Notes: a model not told the origin generated them from the letters alone. A DNA stretch of 12,999 nt from Bacteroidales bacterium UBA1733 (GCA_002315795.1 DCIF01000101.1:24271-37269); one strand, 5' to 3'. Positions 1 to 7,711 are shown, counted from the first letter of the stretch. Program-made: numbers and translations.

Positions 1-210
1 GACTGGCGCAGCTGGACCGTCGGTGAGCGTCAGATGGCAGTGACCAACGATGCACACTTTATGCACTGTCTGCCAGTACGTCGTAACATGATTGTTACCG
101 ACGACGTCATTGAGGGTCCACGTAGTCTGGTCATCCCTGAGGCTGCTAACCGTGAGATCTCTGCTGAGACTGTCATCAAGCGCATCCTCGAAACAGAATG
201 TAATCTATGA
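1..210 (+). CDS. argF': N-acetyl/N-succinylornithine carbamoyltransferase, 3' end (partial)
   Basis: The 5' part lies outside the window. The reading frame starts at base 1 and gives the last 69 residues before TGA at 208-210. The motif HCLPVRRN (partial residues 22-29) is the C-terminal carbamoyl-phosphate/ornithine-binding signature in the form typical of the acetyl/succinylornithine transcarbamylases of Bacteroidota and Xanthomonas. Classical ornithine carbamoyltransferase has HCLP in a different context. The family transfers the carbamoyl group to an acylated ornithine in arginine biosynthesis, in the cytoplasm. The residue that separates acetyl- from succinyl-ornithine enzymes is upstream, so the substrate is not decided here. 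The stop overlaps the next start (ATGA), which suggests translational coupling to the symporter. Confidence 0.9.
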   Translation, partial: DWRSWTVGERQMAVTNDAHFMHCLPVRRNMIVTDDVIEGPRSLVIPEAANREISAETVIKRILETECNL

Positions 211-1358
211 AAAAACTCCCTCTCCTCCCCCGCATTGTGATCGCCATTTTCGTTGGCGCTCTTTTAGGCCAGTTCATGCCAGATTGGGCCGTACGCACGT
301 TCAACACTTTCAACAGCGTTTTTGATCAGCTGCTGCGCTTCATCATCCCGCTCATCATTGTGGGACTGGTCACACCGGCCATTGCGGAGGTAGGAAAGGG
401 AGCTGGTAAATGGCTGGCCATCACTGCAGGTATGGCATACGTCTTTACGGTTGGCAGTGGTCTGTTCTCATACACTTTCACCACGGCTCTTTTCCCCAAG
501 ATCCTTGAGGGGGTCAACTTCTCTTCTTTGGCCGAAACTTCGGTCGAAGAGTTCCCTGCTTATTTTTCCATCGATATCCCTCCTATCATGCCTGTGATGA
601 CCGCTCTGGTCACCAGCTTCATGTTAGGTTTGGGCATTGCAGCTTTTGAGGCACATGCGCTCAACAAAGGCTTCTCAGAACTGAGCTCAATCGTGCAGCA
701 CACCCTTGAGAGTGTCATCATCCCGCTGTTGCCTTTCTACATCTTTGGTCTGTTCAACAACATGTCGGCCACAGGTCAGGCCAGCGTTGTACTAAGCGCC
801 TTCCTGAAGATCATTGTCCTGATCTTCCTCTTCACCGCCGTACTGCTTTTGCTGCAATTTGCTATTGCAGGCATTGTAGCACGCAAATCACCTTTCCACG
901 CGCTGATACGCATGATGCCGGCCTATTTTACGGCCCTTGGCACCTCATCCTCAGCAGCTACTATCCCTGTCACCTTACGTCAGACCATTGCCAATGGCGT
1001 GCGACCTGAAGTGGCAGGCTTTGTCATTCCACTGTGTGCCACCATCCATCTCAGCGGTTCTACGCTCAAGATCGTCTCTTGTTCGCTGGCCCTGATGATG
1101 ATGACCGGCATGCCTTACGATCTGCCGATGTTCCTGAGTTTCATCCTCATGCTCGGTGTCACTATGATTGCCGCTCCTGGCATTCCTGGCGGTGCCATCA
1201 TGGCTGCCTTAGGTCTGCTTGACAGCAACCTCGGGTTCTCGGCCGAACTGCAGGCCGTCATGATCTCGCTCTATGTTACCATGGATTCTTTCGGCACAGC
1301 CTGTAACGTCACGGGCGATGGTGCCATTGCCATGATCATTGACAAGCTTCGCAAGTAA
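207..1358 (+). CDS. DAACS/SDF-family amino acid (dicarboxylate):cation symporter, atypical
   Basis: This 383-residue polytopic inner-membrane protein has the layout of the glutamate-transporter fold. Visible landmarks are the Ser-rich HP1 tip (SSSAATIP, residues 247-254), the HP2 tip (PGIPGGA, 324-330) and the TM8 end (D360, T364, N367 and D371 in [12 protein letters not shown]). Two departures stand out against GltPh. The TM7 NMDGT motif is HLSGS (281-285), so the Na+-ligating Asn and Asp are gone. The TM8 arginine that binds the acidic side chain of substrate (R397 in GltPh) is glycine at 363. By inference the substrate is not aspartate/glutamate and ion coupling is altered. The start ATG overlaps the argF' stop by 4 bases. 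The family call is firm; the substrate is unknown. Confidence 0.88.
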   Translation: MKKLPLLPRIVIAIFVGALLGQFMPDWAVRTFNTFNSVFDQLLRFIIPLIIVGLVTPAIAEVGKGAGKWLAITAGMAYVFTVGSGLFSYTFTTALFPKILEGVNFSSLAETSVEEFPAYFSIDIPPIMPVMTALVTSFMLGLGIAAFEAHALNKGFSELSSIVQHTLESVIIPLLPFYIFGLFNNMSATGQASVVLSAFLKIIVLIFLFTAVLLLLQFAIAGIVARKSPFHALIRMMPAYFTALGTSSSAATIPVTLRQTIANGVRPEVAGFVIPLCATIHLSGSTLKIVSCSLALMMMTGMPYDLPMFLSFILMLGVTMIAAPGIPGGAIMAALGLLDSNLGFSAELQAVMISLYVTMDSFGTACNVTGDGAIAMIIDKLRK

Positions 1359-1380
1359 GCTACTTGTTCCGTTCACGAAA

Positions 1381-1450
1381 AATACTACACGTTATTCGAT
1401 AGAAAAGAATACTACACGTTATTCAATAGCAAAGAATACTACACGTTATT
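1381..1450. repeat. Three 16-bp direct repeats at 27-bp period
   Basis: The sequence AATACTACACGTTATT occurs exactly at 1381-1396, 1408-1423 and 1435-1450. The two 11-bp spacers (CGATAGAAAAG and CAATAGCAAAG) differ at only two bases, so the true unit is about 27 bp. The period equals nine codons. On the plus strand, in phase with the upstream symporter and the downstream receptor gene, the units read EYYTLF(D/N)(R/S)K and end at TAA 1452-1454. No start codon is visible in that frame. The array fills most of the 108-bp gap between the symporter and the receptor operon, where no canonical TAnnTTTG promoter is visible. It could be a regulator-binding array, a dispersed genomic repeat, or a coding relic. 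Confidence 0.9.
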
Positions 1451-1466
1451 TTAAATATACTAAGTT

Positions 1467-4400
1467 ATGTCCAACCCTCTAGCGGCAGTGTTTGCCATGC
1501 TTGCCCTCTCAGCAGTGGGTTTTCAACAAGCACAGGCACAGACGCTCGACATTGACACGTACCTACAGAAAGCCGGTGATTATGCGGCACTCTATCAGGG
1601 ACGTATCGAACCTCCATTCAACCTCCAGCAATGGACCACACACCCTTTCTGGGAAGATAAGGAGATGCATGAAGGCACCATCAGTTTCAATGGTGTCCTC
1701 TATCCACGTGTCAGTCTCAGATATGATGTCTATAACAATCTGGTGTCGGTGGTATCGCCGGTCAAAGGTCTGGCTATCGTCCCAGATCAGCAGCTCATTA
1801 ATTATTTTGTGGTCGATGGCTTTCGCTATGTACGTCTTGGCGACCATTTTGTGAAGGTTCTGTACGAAGGTCAGGCGGTGAGTCTGGTCATGAAGCGTGT
1901 CAAAGCACATGCGTCAGATGTTATCGTCGATATGCGTGCCATCAAGAATCTCAATGTAGAAGACACTTATTACGAGGTACCTTCATCGGCACTCCAGACA
2001 CCGGCTATCGATCCAGCCTTAGCGCATGAGGTCAAGTCAGACAAGAGTCTGGCTGCACGCTATCCCAAGTATAAGCAGCCGCTGAAATCCTACCGCAAGA
2101 AGCAACATCTGAAGTACCGGAAGCAGACCATGGCCAGTGATCTGGCCAGCACAGTCGGCCAGCTTGACAAGCTGCTGATTGCCGATGGCGAGAAAGCCGT
2201 CGTGCCAGCCAGCGACCCACAGACCATCTACTTCTCGCAGGTGCATCCTGGCGTGAAGGCAGCTCCTGGCCAGATCTACGAGGAGCAGGATCTCAACAAT
2301 ACCCTTCCTTCTTACCGCTCGTTCAGCCAGGGCAGTGTAGCTCAGTATGACGCCTATGAAGAGTATCTGGGCAGTGACTATTCGCTGACGGCCGATCTTG
2401 AACCTATCAAAGAGAAGCACATCCTTGAGGAGGTCATGGTCACCGGTTTCCAGCAGAAGGTCAATGCCGTGCAGGTGGGCATGGAGAAGTTCCGTCCGGC
2501 ACAGCTCAAAAACATCCCATTAGCGTTGGGCGAAGCCGATGTCATGAAAATGGTACAGACCCTACCAGGCGTCAAGTCTATGGGCGAGGCCAGCAGTGGC
2601 TTCAACGTGCGTGGTGGTGCATCAGACCAGAACCTCATTCTGCTCAACAACAATACGGTCTATAACCCAATGCATCTCTTCGGCCTCTTCTCGGCCTTCA
2701 ACTCAGACGTCATTGGCGAGACCGAACTGTACAAGAGTGGTATTCCAAGCCAGTATGGTGGTCGCATTTCTTCGGTGATGAACATCACCAGCAAGGTGGC
2801 CGACCGTCAGCAGTGGCACGGATCTGCCAGCATCGGCCTGCTCACCAGCAAGGCCACGCTCGAAGCTCCTATCGTCAAAGATAAGGTTTCGCTGCTTCTG
2901 GGTGGCCGTACCACTTACAGTGACTGGATGCTCAAGATGATTCCTGAGAAGAGCGGCTACAAGAACGGTACCGCCGGCTTCTGGGATCTCAGCGGCACAC
3001 TGGCCATCAATTTCTCGCGCAATCATCGCCTCAACCTCTATGGCTATTACAGTAACGACCGCTTTGCATTCTCAGAGTATAACAAGTACGGCTATAGCAA
3101 CGGCAATGGTTCCCTGGAGCTGAAGAGCCGCTATAACGACCGTGTCAGCAGCACTATCGTGGCAGGTTTCGATCACTATGACTACTTCAATGACGAGAGC
3201 GAGACCGAGTATAGCGCCGCCCGTCTGTCGTTTGCCATCAACCAGTACTTCTTCAAGGGCTTGGTCAACTATCAGCTCAACGACAGTCATACCCTGCAGA
3301 TGGGTGTCAACGGCCTACTCTATAACATCAAGCCAGGCAAATACGAACCGCTGAGCACGGCGTCATTCATCGCCTACTCTGAGCTCGATCAGGAGAAGGC
3401 CCTTGAATCGGCCGTCTTTGTCGAAGATCAGTGGAAGATCACTCCAGCCATCAAAGTCACGGGTGGTGTGCGATATACGGTGTTCAATGCCATGCAGGAG
3501 GGCAAGAAGAAGACCTATCAGGCCCCTGAGGTCCGTGTCTCGGCCAGCTATAACTTCACCGACGACCAGTCGGTCAAGGTGGGCTTTAACACCATGCATC
3601 AGTTCATCCACAAGGTCTCTAACACCAGCATCATGTCACCGACCGACACCTGGCTGCTCTCTAACAAGAACATCAAGCCACAAGACGGTTTCCAGGTGGC
3701 TGCCGGCTACTACTACCAGACTTACGACAGCAAGTATGAGGTGACCGTCGAGGCTTACTACAAGCAGATGAACAACTACCTCACCTACCGCAGTGCCGGT
3801 CAGCTGGTAATGAATCCGGACCTCGATCAGGACGTCATTGCCACCCGTGGTCGCGCATACGGTATAGAGTTGCAGCTTCGTAAGCCTATCGGCAAGCTCA
3901 ACGGCTGGATCAGCTATAGCTACTCGCGTACACAGTTGCAGCAGCAGGAACAGGACGGCACGCAGACCCTGATCAACGGAGGCAGTTGGTTCAACGCTGA
4001 GTATGACCGTCCGCACGAGGTCAAGTTCGTGGGCAACTATAAGTTCACCCAGCGTTACAGCCTCTCGCTCAATGCCGACTATAGCACCGGTCGCCCTACC
4101 ACCATCCCTGTAGGCCAGTACTACAGTCAGGAGCAGAACCGTCTGTTGCCGTTCTATACCGATCGTAACAGCTACCGCCTGCCAGACTACTTCCGAATGG
4201 ACTGCTCATTTAACATTGAGCCGAGCCACCACCTCACCAACCTGACCCACAGCTGGTTCTCTATTGGTGTATATAACCTCACGGGTCGCCGCAACGCCTA
4301 TTCTGTTTATTACCAAGCCGATAGCGGAGGCATCAAGGGTTACAAGCTTTCTATCTTCGGTGCGCCGATTCCATTCATTTCGTATAACATCAAGTTCTAA
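1467..4400 (+). CDS. TonB-dependent outer-membrane receptor with non-standard N-terminal extension
   Basis: This 977-residue protein has a hydrophobic leader ending AQAQ (about residues 1-25). Residues 40-320 form an N-terminal region that does not look like the usual carboxypeptidase-regulatory-like or STN domain. A beta-rich stretch with LRYDVYN (85-90) is followed by a Lys/Arg-rich segment (190-220). A link EEVMVTG (321-327) is typical of Bacteroidota receptors. The plug spans about 345-445 (LPGVKS, FNVRGG, SGIPSQYGGR), and a long aromatic-rich beta-barrel ends in a terminal Phe. Family role: energy-dependent import of a bound substrate across the outer membrane, with TonB-ExbBD. It is first in an operon with DUF4249 and MG2-like genes. 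TAA at 1461-1463 blocks any in-frame upstream start. The leader lacks the usual Lys/Arg in its n-region, which is odd. The substrate is unknown. Confidence 0.9.
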   Translation: MSNPLAAVFAMLALSAVGFQQAQAQTLDIDTYLQKAGDYAALYQGRIEPPFNLQQWTTHPFWEDKEMHEGTISFNGVLYPRVSLRYDVYNNLVSVVSPVKGLAIVPDQQLINYFVVDGFRYVRLGDHFVKVLYEGQAVSLVMKRVKAHASDVIVDMRAIKNLNVEDTYYEVPSSALQTPAIDPALAHEVKSDKSLAARYPKYKQPLKSYRKKQHLKYRKQTMASDLASTVGQLDKLLIADGEKAVVPASDPQTIYFSQVHPGVKAAPGQIYEEQDLNNTLPSYRSFSQGSVAQYDAYEEYLGSDYSLTADLEPIKEKHILEEVMVTGFQQKVNAVQVGMEKFRPAQLKNIPLALGEADVMKMVQTLPGVKSMGEASSGFNVRGGASDQNLILLNNNTVYNPMHLFGLFSAFNSDVIGETELYKSGIPSQYGGRISSVMNITSKVADRQQWHGSASIGLLTSKATLEAPIVKDKVSLLLGGRTTYSDWMLKMIPEKSGYKNGTAGFWDLSGTLAINFSRNHRLNLYGYYSNDRFAFSEYNKYGYSNGNGSLELKSRYNDRVSSTIVAGFDHYDYFNDESETEYSAARLSFAINQYFFKGLVNYQLNDSHTLQMGVNGLLYNIKPGKYEPLSTASFIAYSELDQEKALESAVFVEDQWKITPAIKVTGGVRYTVFNAMQEGKKKTYQAPEVRVSASYNFTDDQSVKVGFNTMHQFIHKVSNTSIMSPTDTWLLSNKNIKPQDGFQVAAGYYYQTYDSKYEVTVEAYYKQMNNYLTYRSAGQLVMNPDLDQDVIATRGRAYGIELQLRKPIGKLNGWISYSYSRTQLQQQEQDGTQTLINGGSWFNAEYDRPHEVKFVGNYKFTQRYSLSLNADYSTGRPTTIPVGQYYSQEQNRLLPFYTDRNSYRLPDYFRMDCSFNIEPSHHLTNLTHSWFSIGVYNLTGRRNAYSVYYQADSGGIKGYKLSIFGAPIPFISYNIKF

Positions 4401-4409
4401 GCTCCTGAT

Positions 4410-5597
4410 ATGAAAAACTATAGGACACAACTGCACACTCTGGCCATGCTCTTTGCCAGCCTCTGGCTCTGCTGTTCGTGCATCGATGAATACAATGCAG
4501 ATCTGCCGTCTTCCGAGACTACTTACCTGGTGGTCGAAGGCTATATCTGCGGCAATAGCGAATGTCAGTTTACCCTCAGTCGGTCGCTGTCTCTCTCTCC
4601 TACCGATAAAGAGATCCTCGCGCGCATGGTCTCTGACGCCAATGTCTCTATCTGTGGCTCAGACGGCACCAAGATCAGAGTGCCGCTCACTAGTTCTGGC
4701 ATCTATACGACCCACCTGGGCGCACTGAATCCCGAGACCGAATACTGGTTGGCCGTAGAGTGGACGGGCAATACCTATACTTCTAAGGCTACCAAACCAT
4801 TACAGACACCTGGCATCGTTGAGGCTCATTATGAGCAGCCTCGTGATGATAAGCAGGTCGATATCTTCATCACTCCTGCTGCCCCTAAGGCTGGCGAGAC
4901 CCAGTATTTCAGATGGAGCTATGCCGAAGACTGGGAGATCCGTACCCCTTATCACACCAACTGGGAATATAACCCTGAGACCGATGATATTGAACCCATC
5001 AAGGTAGATTACTATCGCGGCTGGTGCAAGGACTATAGCCATACGTCGGTCATCAGCAACAACAAGGACTATGTCAACGGTGAGATTCACAATCTGCGTC
5101 TGCTGTCGCTCGACAATATGGACAACCGTTTCAACTACCTCTATTGTGCTTCTATCACTCAGCGCGCCATCTCGCTCGAGGAATATGAGTATGAGCGGCT
5201 CTCTCAGCGACAGAATGATGATATGGGAGGTCTGTTTACCCCTCAGCCTTCAGAGCTACCCTCGAACATCTACTGCACCGAAGGCAACGGACATGCACTG
5301 GGGTACATCGGTGTGAGTCTAAACAAGGAGCTGGTCCGTGTGTATGTGCGTGGTTCAAAGGTCGGTTGGAAAATCAAAGTCTTCCCTTCTGCGCTTACCG
5401 ATGAACAACGTGGCGACAAATCACGTGCAGTGCTACACCAGCTAGGCTATCGTGTCAGCAATTACATCCCTGAGATGGGTCAGGATGAATGGATTGAGCC
5501 GTATGCCGTGGACTGCCGCATGTGGGGTGCTACACTCAATAAGCCCGACTTCTGGGAAGATGGAGACCCTTTCACTGAGGAGGATTACAAGAATTGA
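4410..5597 (+). CDS. DUF4249-family surface lipoprotein
   Basis: This 395-residue protein has a lipoprotein signal peptide: a hydrophobic run to residue 20, then CCSC with C24 the likely lipidated cysteine. The acidic residues just after it (IDEY) resemble the export signal that sends Bacteroidota lipoproteins to the cell surface. DUF4249 hallmarks are LVVEGYI (about 41-47), YFRWSYAEDWEI (about 165-177), the middle segment with Tyr/Cys-rich strands, and GGLFTPQPSELPSNIYC (about 273-289), followed by GYIGVS. DUF4249 proteins are commonly encoded beside TonB-dependent receptors and are thought to act as partner lipoproteins. The biochemical role is not established. It starts 9 bases after the receptor stop and ends 9 bases before the next gene, so co-transcription is very likely. 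Confidence 0.88.
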   Translation: MKNYRTQLHTLAMLFASLWLCCSCIDEYNADLPSSETTYLVVEGYICGNSECQFTLSRSLSLSPTDKEILARMVSDANVSICGSDGTKIRVPLTSSGIYTTHLGALNPETEYWLAVEWTGNTYTSKATKPLQTPGIVEAHYEQPRDDKQVDIFITPAAPKAGETQYFRWSYAEDWEIRTPYHTNWEYNPETDDIEPIKVDYYRGWCKDYSHTSVISNNKDYVNGEIHNLRLLSLDNMDNRFNYLYCASITQRAISLEEYEYERLSQRQNDDMGGLFTPQPSELPSNIYCTEGNGHALGYIGVSLNKELVRVYVRGSKVGWKIKVFPSALTDEQRGDKSRAVLHQLGYRVSNYIPEMGQDEWIEPYAVDCRMWGATLNKPDFWEDGDPFTEEDYKN

Positions 5598-5606
5598 TGC
5601 ACTTAA

Positions 5607-7166
5607 ATGATTAAATCAATGAACAAGATACTATCGCTCATGCTCGTCGTTTGTCTCTGGCTTCCCCTCCAGGCACAGGAGGTGGCACATGCCCTCCTTG
5701 ACAAAGACTGTTATCTTACTGGCGAACGACTGCATATCCGCGTGGACATCACCGATGCTCATCAGCAGCCGCTCACCCTGAGCAAAGTGGCCTACGTGGA
5801 GCTCTCTGATGCTTATCGCATCTGCGCTCAGGGCATGGTGCAACTCACCAACGGCCGGGGGTGGGCCGACATTGCCCTGCCTGCTACCATGCACAGTGGC
5901 AACTACCTGCTTAGCGTCTATACCCGTGCCATGCGCAATCAGCCACAGACCTCGTTCTTCCAGAAGGTAGTGTCAGTGGTCAATACCCTGCGTGTGGTAA
6001 GGACCGACAATATCCTCTATCTGCCTGCCGACAGCTTCCCTGCTGCTTCTGCCACCGTCCCATCGGTCACCTGCCTTCCAGGGACCAGCCATACGATCCG
6101 CGTCGCTCAGGACTGGCAGGGCTGCACCGTCAGCCTCACCCGTCAGGATCTCAAGACACCGGCATACAGCACCCTGCCTGAACTCAAACCTCAGACCTCA
6201 GAGGCCCGTCAGCAGACCTTCATCCCAGAAGCCGAGGGTCACATCGTCGCAGGCCGTCCTAAGAGTTCTGCTACCATCGATCTGACCCGTCTGGTCATGG
6301 TAGGCCGTTTGGCTGCGGTGTTCGACGGTCAGTGGCAGTCTGATGGCACCTGGCATTACTACACCAGTGGTCTCTGTGGCTCGCTTCCTACCATCCTCAG
6401 CACTTACGATACAGACGGCAAGGCGGTCGAGATGGAGTTTGTCTCACCTTACGACAAGGTGCTTCCGCAGTCGCTTCCTAAGCTTGAGGTTTACTGTTCT
6501 GAGGCCGATCTGCAGCGCCGTAGCCTCTCTGCACAGCGTGAACAGACCATCACGAACTGGCTGGCGGTCGATTCGCTCACCTTTGCCTCTGACTATCATT
6601 CGGCCGAGCCACACTACTTCTACGATCTGGACGAATATACCAAGTTCTCTACCGTCCGTGAGATTCTCGTGGAGTTCATCAAGGGTGTACGCCGCTCCAA
6701 GATCAAGGGTGTCAACCAGCTCTTCACCATCGACCCTACTACCAAGCAGTTCTCACGCTGGCCAGCCGTGGTGCTGCTCGATGGCATGCCGGTCTATGAT
6801 ATCGACGAGATTCTGGAATACGATGCACGTCTGCTGAAGTACGTCCAGATCTACACTGATCGCTATACCTTTGGCGGCACGCTCTGCCAGGGCATCATCA
6901 GTTTCATCTCTCAGCGTGGCCGACTCTCGAATTACAAACTCGATGCTGCTTCACGTCTTGTATCCTATCACTTTCCACAAGACCGTCCGGAGTTTATCTA
7001 TCCTGCCGACAATACTGCGGGTACGCTCTACTGGAATCCTTGTGTAACCGATACTGCCATCACGCTCACCCTGCCAACAGAAGCCGGCAACTACGATCTG
7101 GTCATGCAGCGCTTCGCAGCAGACGGAAGCATTGAGAAGAAGGTTGAGACACTGGTTATAGAGTAA
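5607..7166 (+). CDS. Secreted MG2-like protein with plug-like C-terminal region
   Basis: This 519-residue protein has a signal peptide ending LQAQ (residue 24). Residues 32-111 fit an alpha-2-macroglobulin MG2-like Ig domain: DKDCYLTGE, then strands leading to GNYLLSVYTRAMRN. Residues about 337-360 (YFYDLDEYTKF, then REILVEFIKGVR) lead into a segment from about 385 with VVLLDGMPVYDIDEIL and later FGGTLCQGIISF. This pattern resembles the plug fold of TonB-dependent receptors, but no barrel follows. Such proteins occur next to receptor/DUF4249 pairs in Bacteroidota; their function is unknown. A second ATG at 5619 (MNKILSL) would give a more usual signal peptide. It is the last gene of the operon. 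A role as periplasmic or surface partner of the receptor is inference. Confidence 0.75.
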   Translation: MIKSMNKILSLMLVVCLWLPLQAQEVAHALLDKDCYLTGERLHIRVDITDAHQQPLTLSKVAYVELSDAYRICAQGMVQLTNGRGWADIALPATMHSGNYLLSVYTRAMRNQPQTSFFQKVVSVVNTLRVVRTDNILYLPADSFPAASATVPSVTCLPGTSHTIRVAQDWQGCTVSLTRQDLKTPAYSTLPELKPQTSEARQQTFIPEAEGHIVAGRPKSSATIDLTRLVMVGRLAAVFDGQWQSDGTWHYYTSGLCGSLPTILSTYDTDGKAVEMEFVSPYDKVLPQSLPKLEVYCSEADLQRRSLSAQREQTITNWLAVDSLTFASDYHSAEPHYFYDLDEYTKFSTVREILVEFIKGVRRSKIKGVNQLFTIDPTTKQFSRWPAVVLLDGMPVYDIDEILEYDARLLKYVQIYTDRYTFGGTLCQGIISFISQRGRLSNYKLDAASRLVSYHFPQDRPEFIYPADNTAGTLYWNPCVTDTAITLTLPTEAGNYDLVMQRFAADGSIEKKVETLVIE

Positions 7167-7169
7167 TTT

Positions 7170-7295
7170 TAAGCTTTTCATACGCTTGAAAGGTAGATTT
7201 TGATTTTATGATGGAGCTCTCAAGGACTTGAAAGGTTCATTTGGATTTCCCGATGAGCTTTTCAAGCCCTTGAATTGTCCATTTTGCTTTCCTGA
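7170..7295. repeat. Three tandem 42-bp degenerate repeats
   Basis: Units lie at 7170-7211, 7212-7253 and 7254-7295 with no net length change. Units 1 and 3 match at 31 of 42 positions. Each contains an inverted core near the ideal CTTTTCAAG..CTTGAAAGG and so could form a small hairpin. The period is 14 codons. Read on the minus strand, the units give related peptides of the form SGxxNxxFKxLKxx, and the unit nearest the operon carries TAA in place of the glycine codon. The array starts 3 bases after the stop of the MG2-like gene. No gene start or export signal supports a real protein. Confidence 0.85.
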
Positions 7296-7304
7296 ACCGT
7301 CCCC

Positions 7305-7460
7305 TATTTCAATTTCAATTACAGTTCGAAAAATGCACATACTTTTGCCCTCCAGGAAGTGTGCACCGACTTCTACAAGATATATATATCTCTTGTAGGG
7401 GGTAAAATCACCACCATAGTGTGTCCCTTTTTTTAATTGAAATCTGTAATAACTGAAATA
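7305..7460. repeat. Inverted-repeat (MITE-like) element with central hairpin
   Basis: A stretch of about 156 bp is bounded by imperfect inverted arms. The left arm begins TATTTCAATTTCAATTA (7305-7321) and runs to GCACATAC. The right arm, read on the minus strand from 7460, begins TATTTCAG and contains ATTTCAATTAAAAAAAG, then GACACAC. At the centre is a perfect hairpin at 7373-7398 with arms CTACAAGA and TCTTGTAG around an AT-repeat loop. No transposase is encoded. A third copy of the arm lies at 8189-8226. The element could be a decayed non-autonomous transposable element or a structured non-coding RNA. The inverted layout is visible; mobility is inference. Confidence 0.6.
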
Positions 7461-7488
7461 TAATTCCACCTGTGTGAGTCCAGATTGA

Positions 7489-7525
7489 GTGACTAAATTG
7501 CTAAGAAGAAATGGCAATTAGTCAT
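7489..7525. other. Hairpin-forming inverted repeat
   Basis: GACTAAATTGC at 7491-7501 pairs with GCAATTAGTC at 7514-7523 with one bulged A and a 12-base loop. The flanking bases extend the stem by one or two pairs. No T-run follows directly, so this is not a clear terminator. It lies between the inverted-repeat element and the promoter of the small secreted protein, and could be an operator or an RNA structure. Confidence 0.5.
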
Positions 7526-7531
7526 AATTCC

Positions 7532-7552
7532 TACCATTTTTATGGTATTTTT
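7532..7552 (+). terminator. Weak AT-rich terminator-like hairpin
   Basis: TACCAT and ATGGTA form a perfect 6-bp stem with a TTTT loop (7532-7547), followed by five T residues. The stem is short and AT-rich, so termination would be weak at best. It lies just upstream of the promoter at 7573-7605 and may insulate it from transcription coming out of the receptor operon. Confidence 0.35.
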
Positions 7553-7572
7553 CCAGAGATTTTTGAAAGTTT

Positions 7573-7605
7573 CTTGACATATTCCAAATTATCCACCTAT
7601 CTTTG
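7573..7605 (+). promoter_or_regulatory. Bacteroidota-type promoter for the small secreted protein
   Basis: A perfect -7 box TATCTTTG lies at 7598-7605, and CTTGAC (TTG at 7574-7576) stands 21 bases upstream as the -33 element. This fits the known Bacteroidota consensus TTTG..19-21..TAnnTTTG. Transcription should start near 7611, which leaves a leader of about 100 nt before the ATG at 7712. Confidence 0.75.
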
Positions 7606-7618
7606 CCGCAGAAAAAAA

Positions 7619-7664
7619 ATAGAGCGTGATACAGATTCTAACTAAAAATCACACCGGACTCTAT
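7619..7664 (+). promoter_or_regulatory. Structured 5' leader hairpin
   Basis: Within the predicted leader, ATAGAG (7619-7624) pairs with CTCTAT (7659-7664), and inside it GTGAT (7626-7630) pairs with ATCAC (7648-7652). The two stems are separated by an asymmetric internal loop (C versus ACCGGA) and capped by a 17-nt loop. The stem sits at or near the predicted mRNA 5' end, where it could stabilise the transcript or sense something. I recognise no known riboswitch class in it. Confidence 0.45.
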
Positions 7665-7711
7665 CATATCGTGTTTATTATTAGTGTTTATTTTTAGGTA
7701 TTTCAATTTTT

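Noticed and set aside
1381..1450. Possible CRISPR array
   Set aside because: The repeats are only 16 bp and the spacers are 11 bp and nearly identical. There are just three units and no cas genes nearby.
2037..2420. Minus-strand open frames inside the receptor gene
   Set aside because: They overlap a well-supported plus-strand gene and show no recognisable domains. Long antisense frames are common in such codon-biased genes.
7206..7517. Minus-strand open frame of 103 codons
   Set aside because: It runs through the 42-bp repeats and the inverted-repeat element, has no export signal or family likeness, and its length is explained by the codon-multiple repeats. It is kept only as an observation on the repeats.
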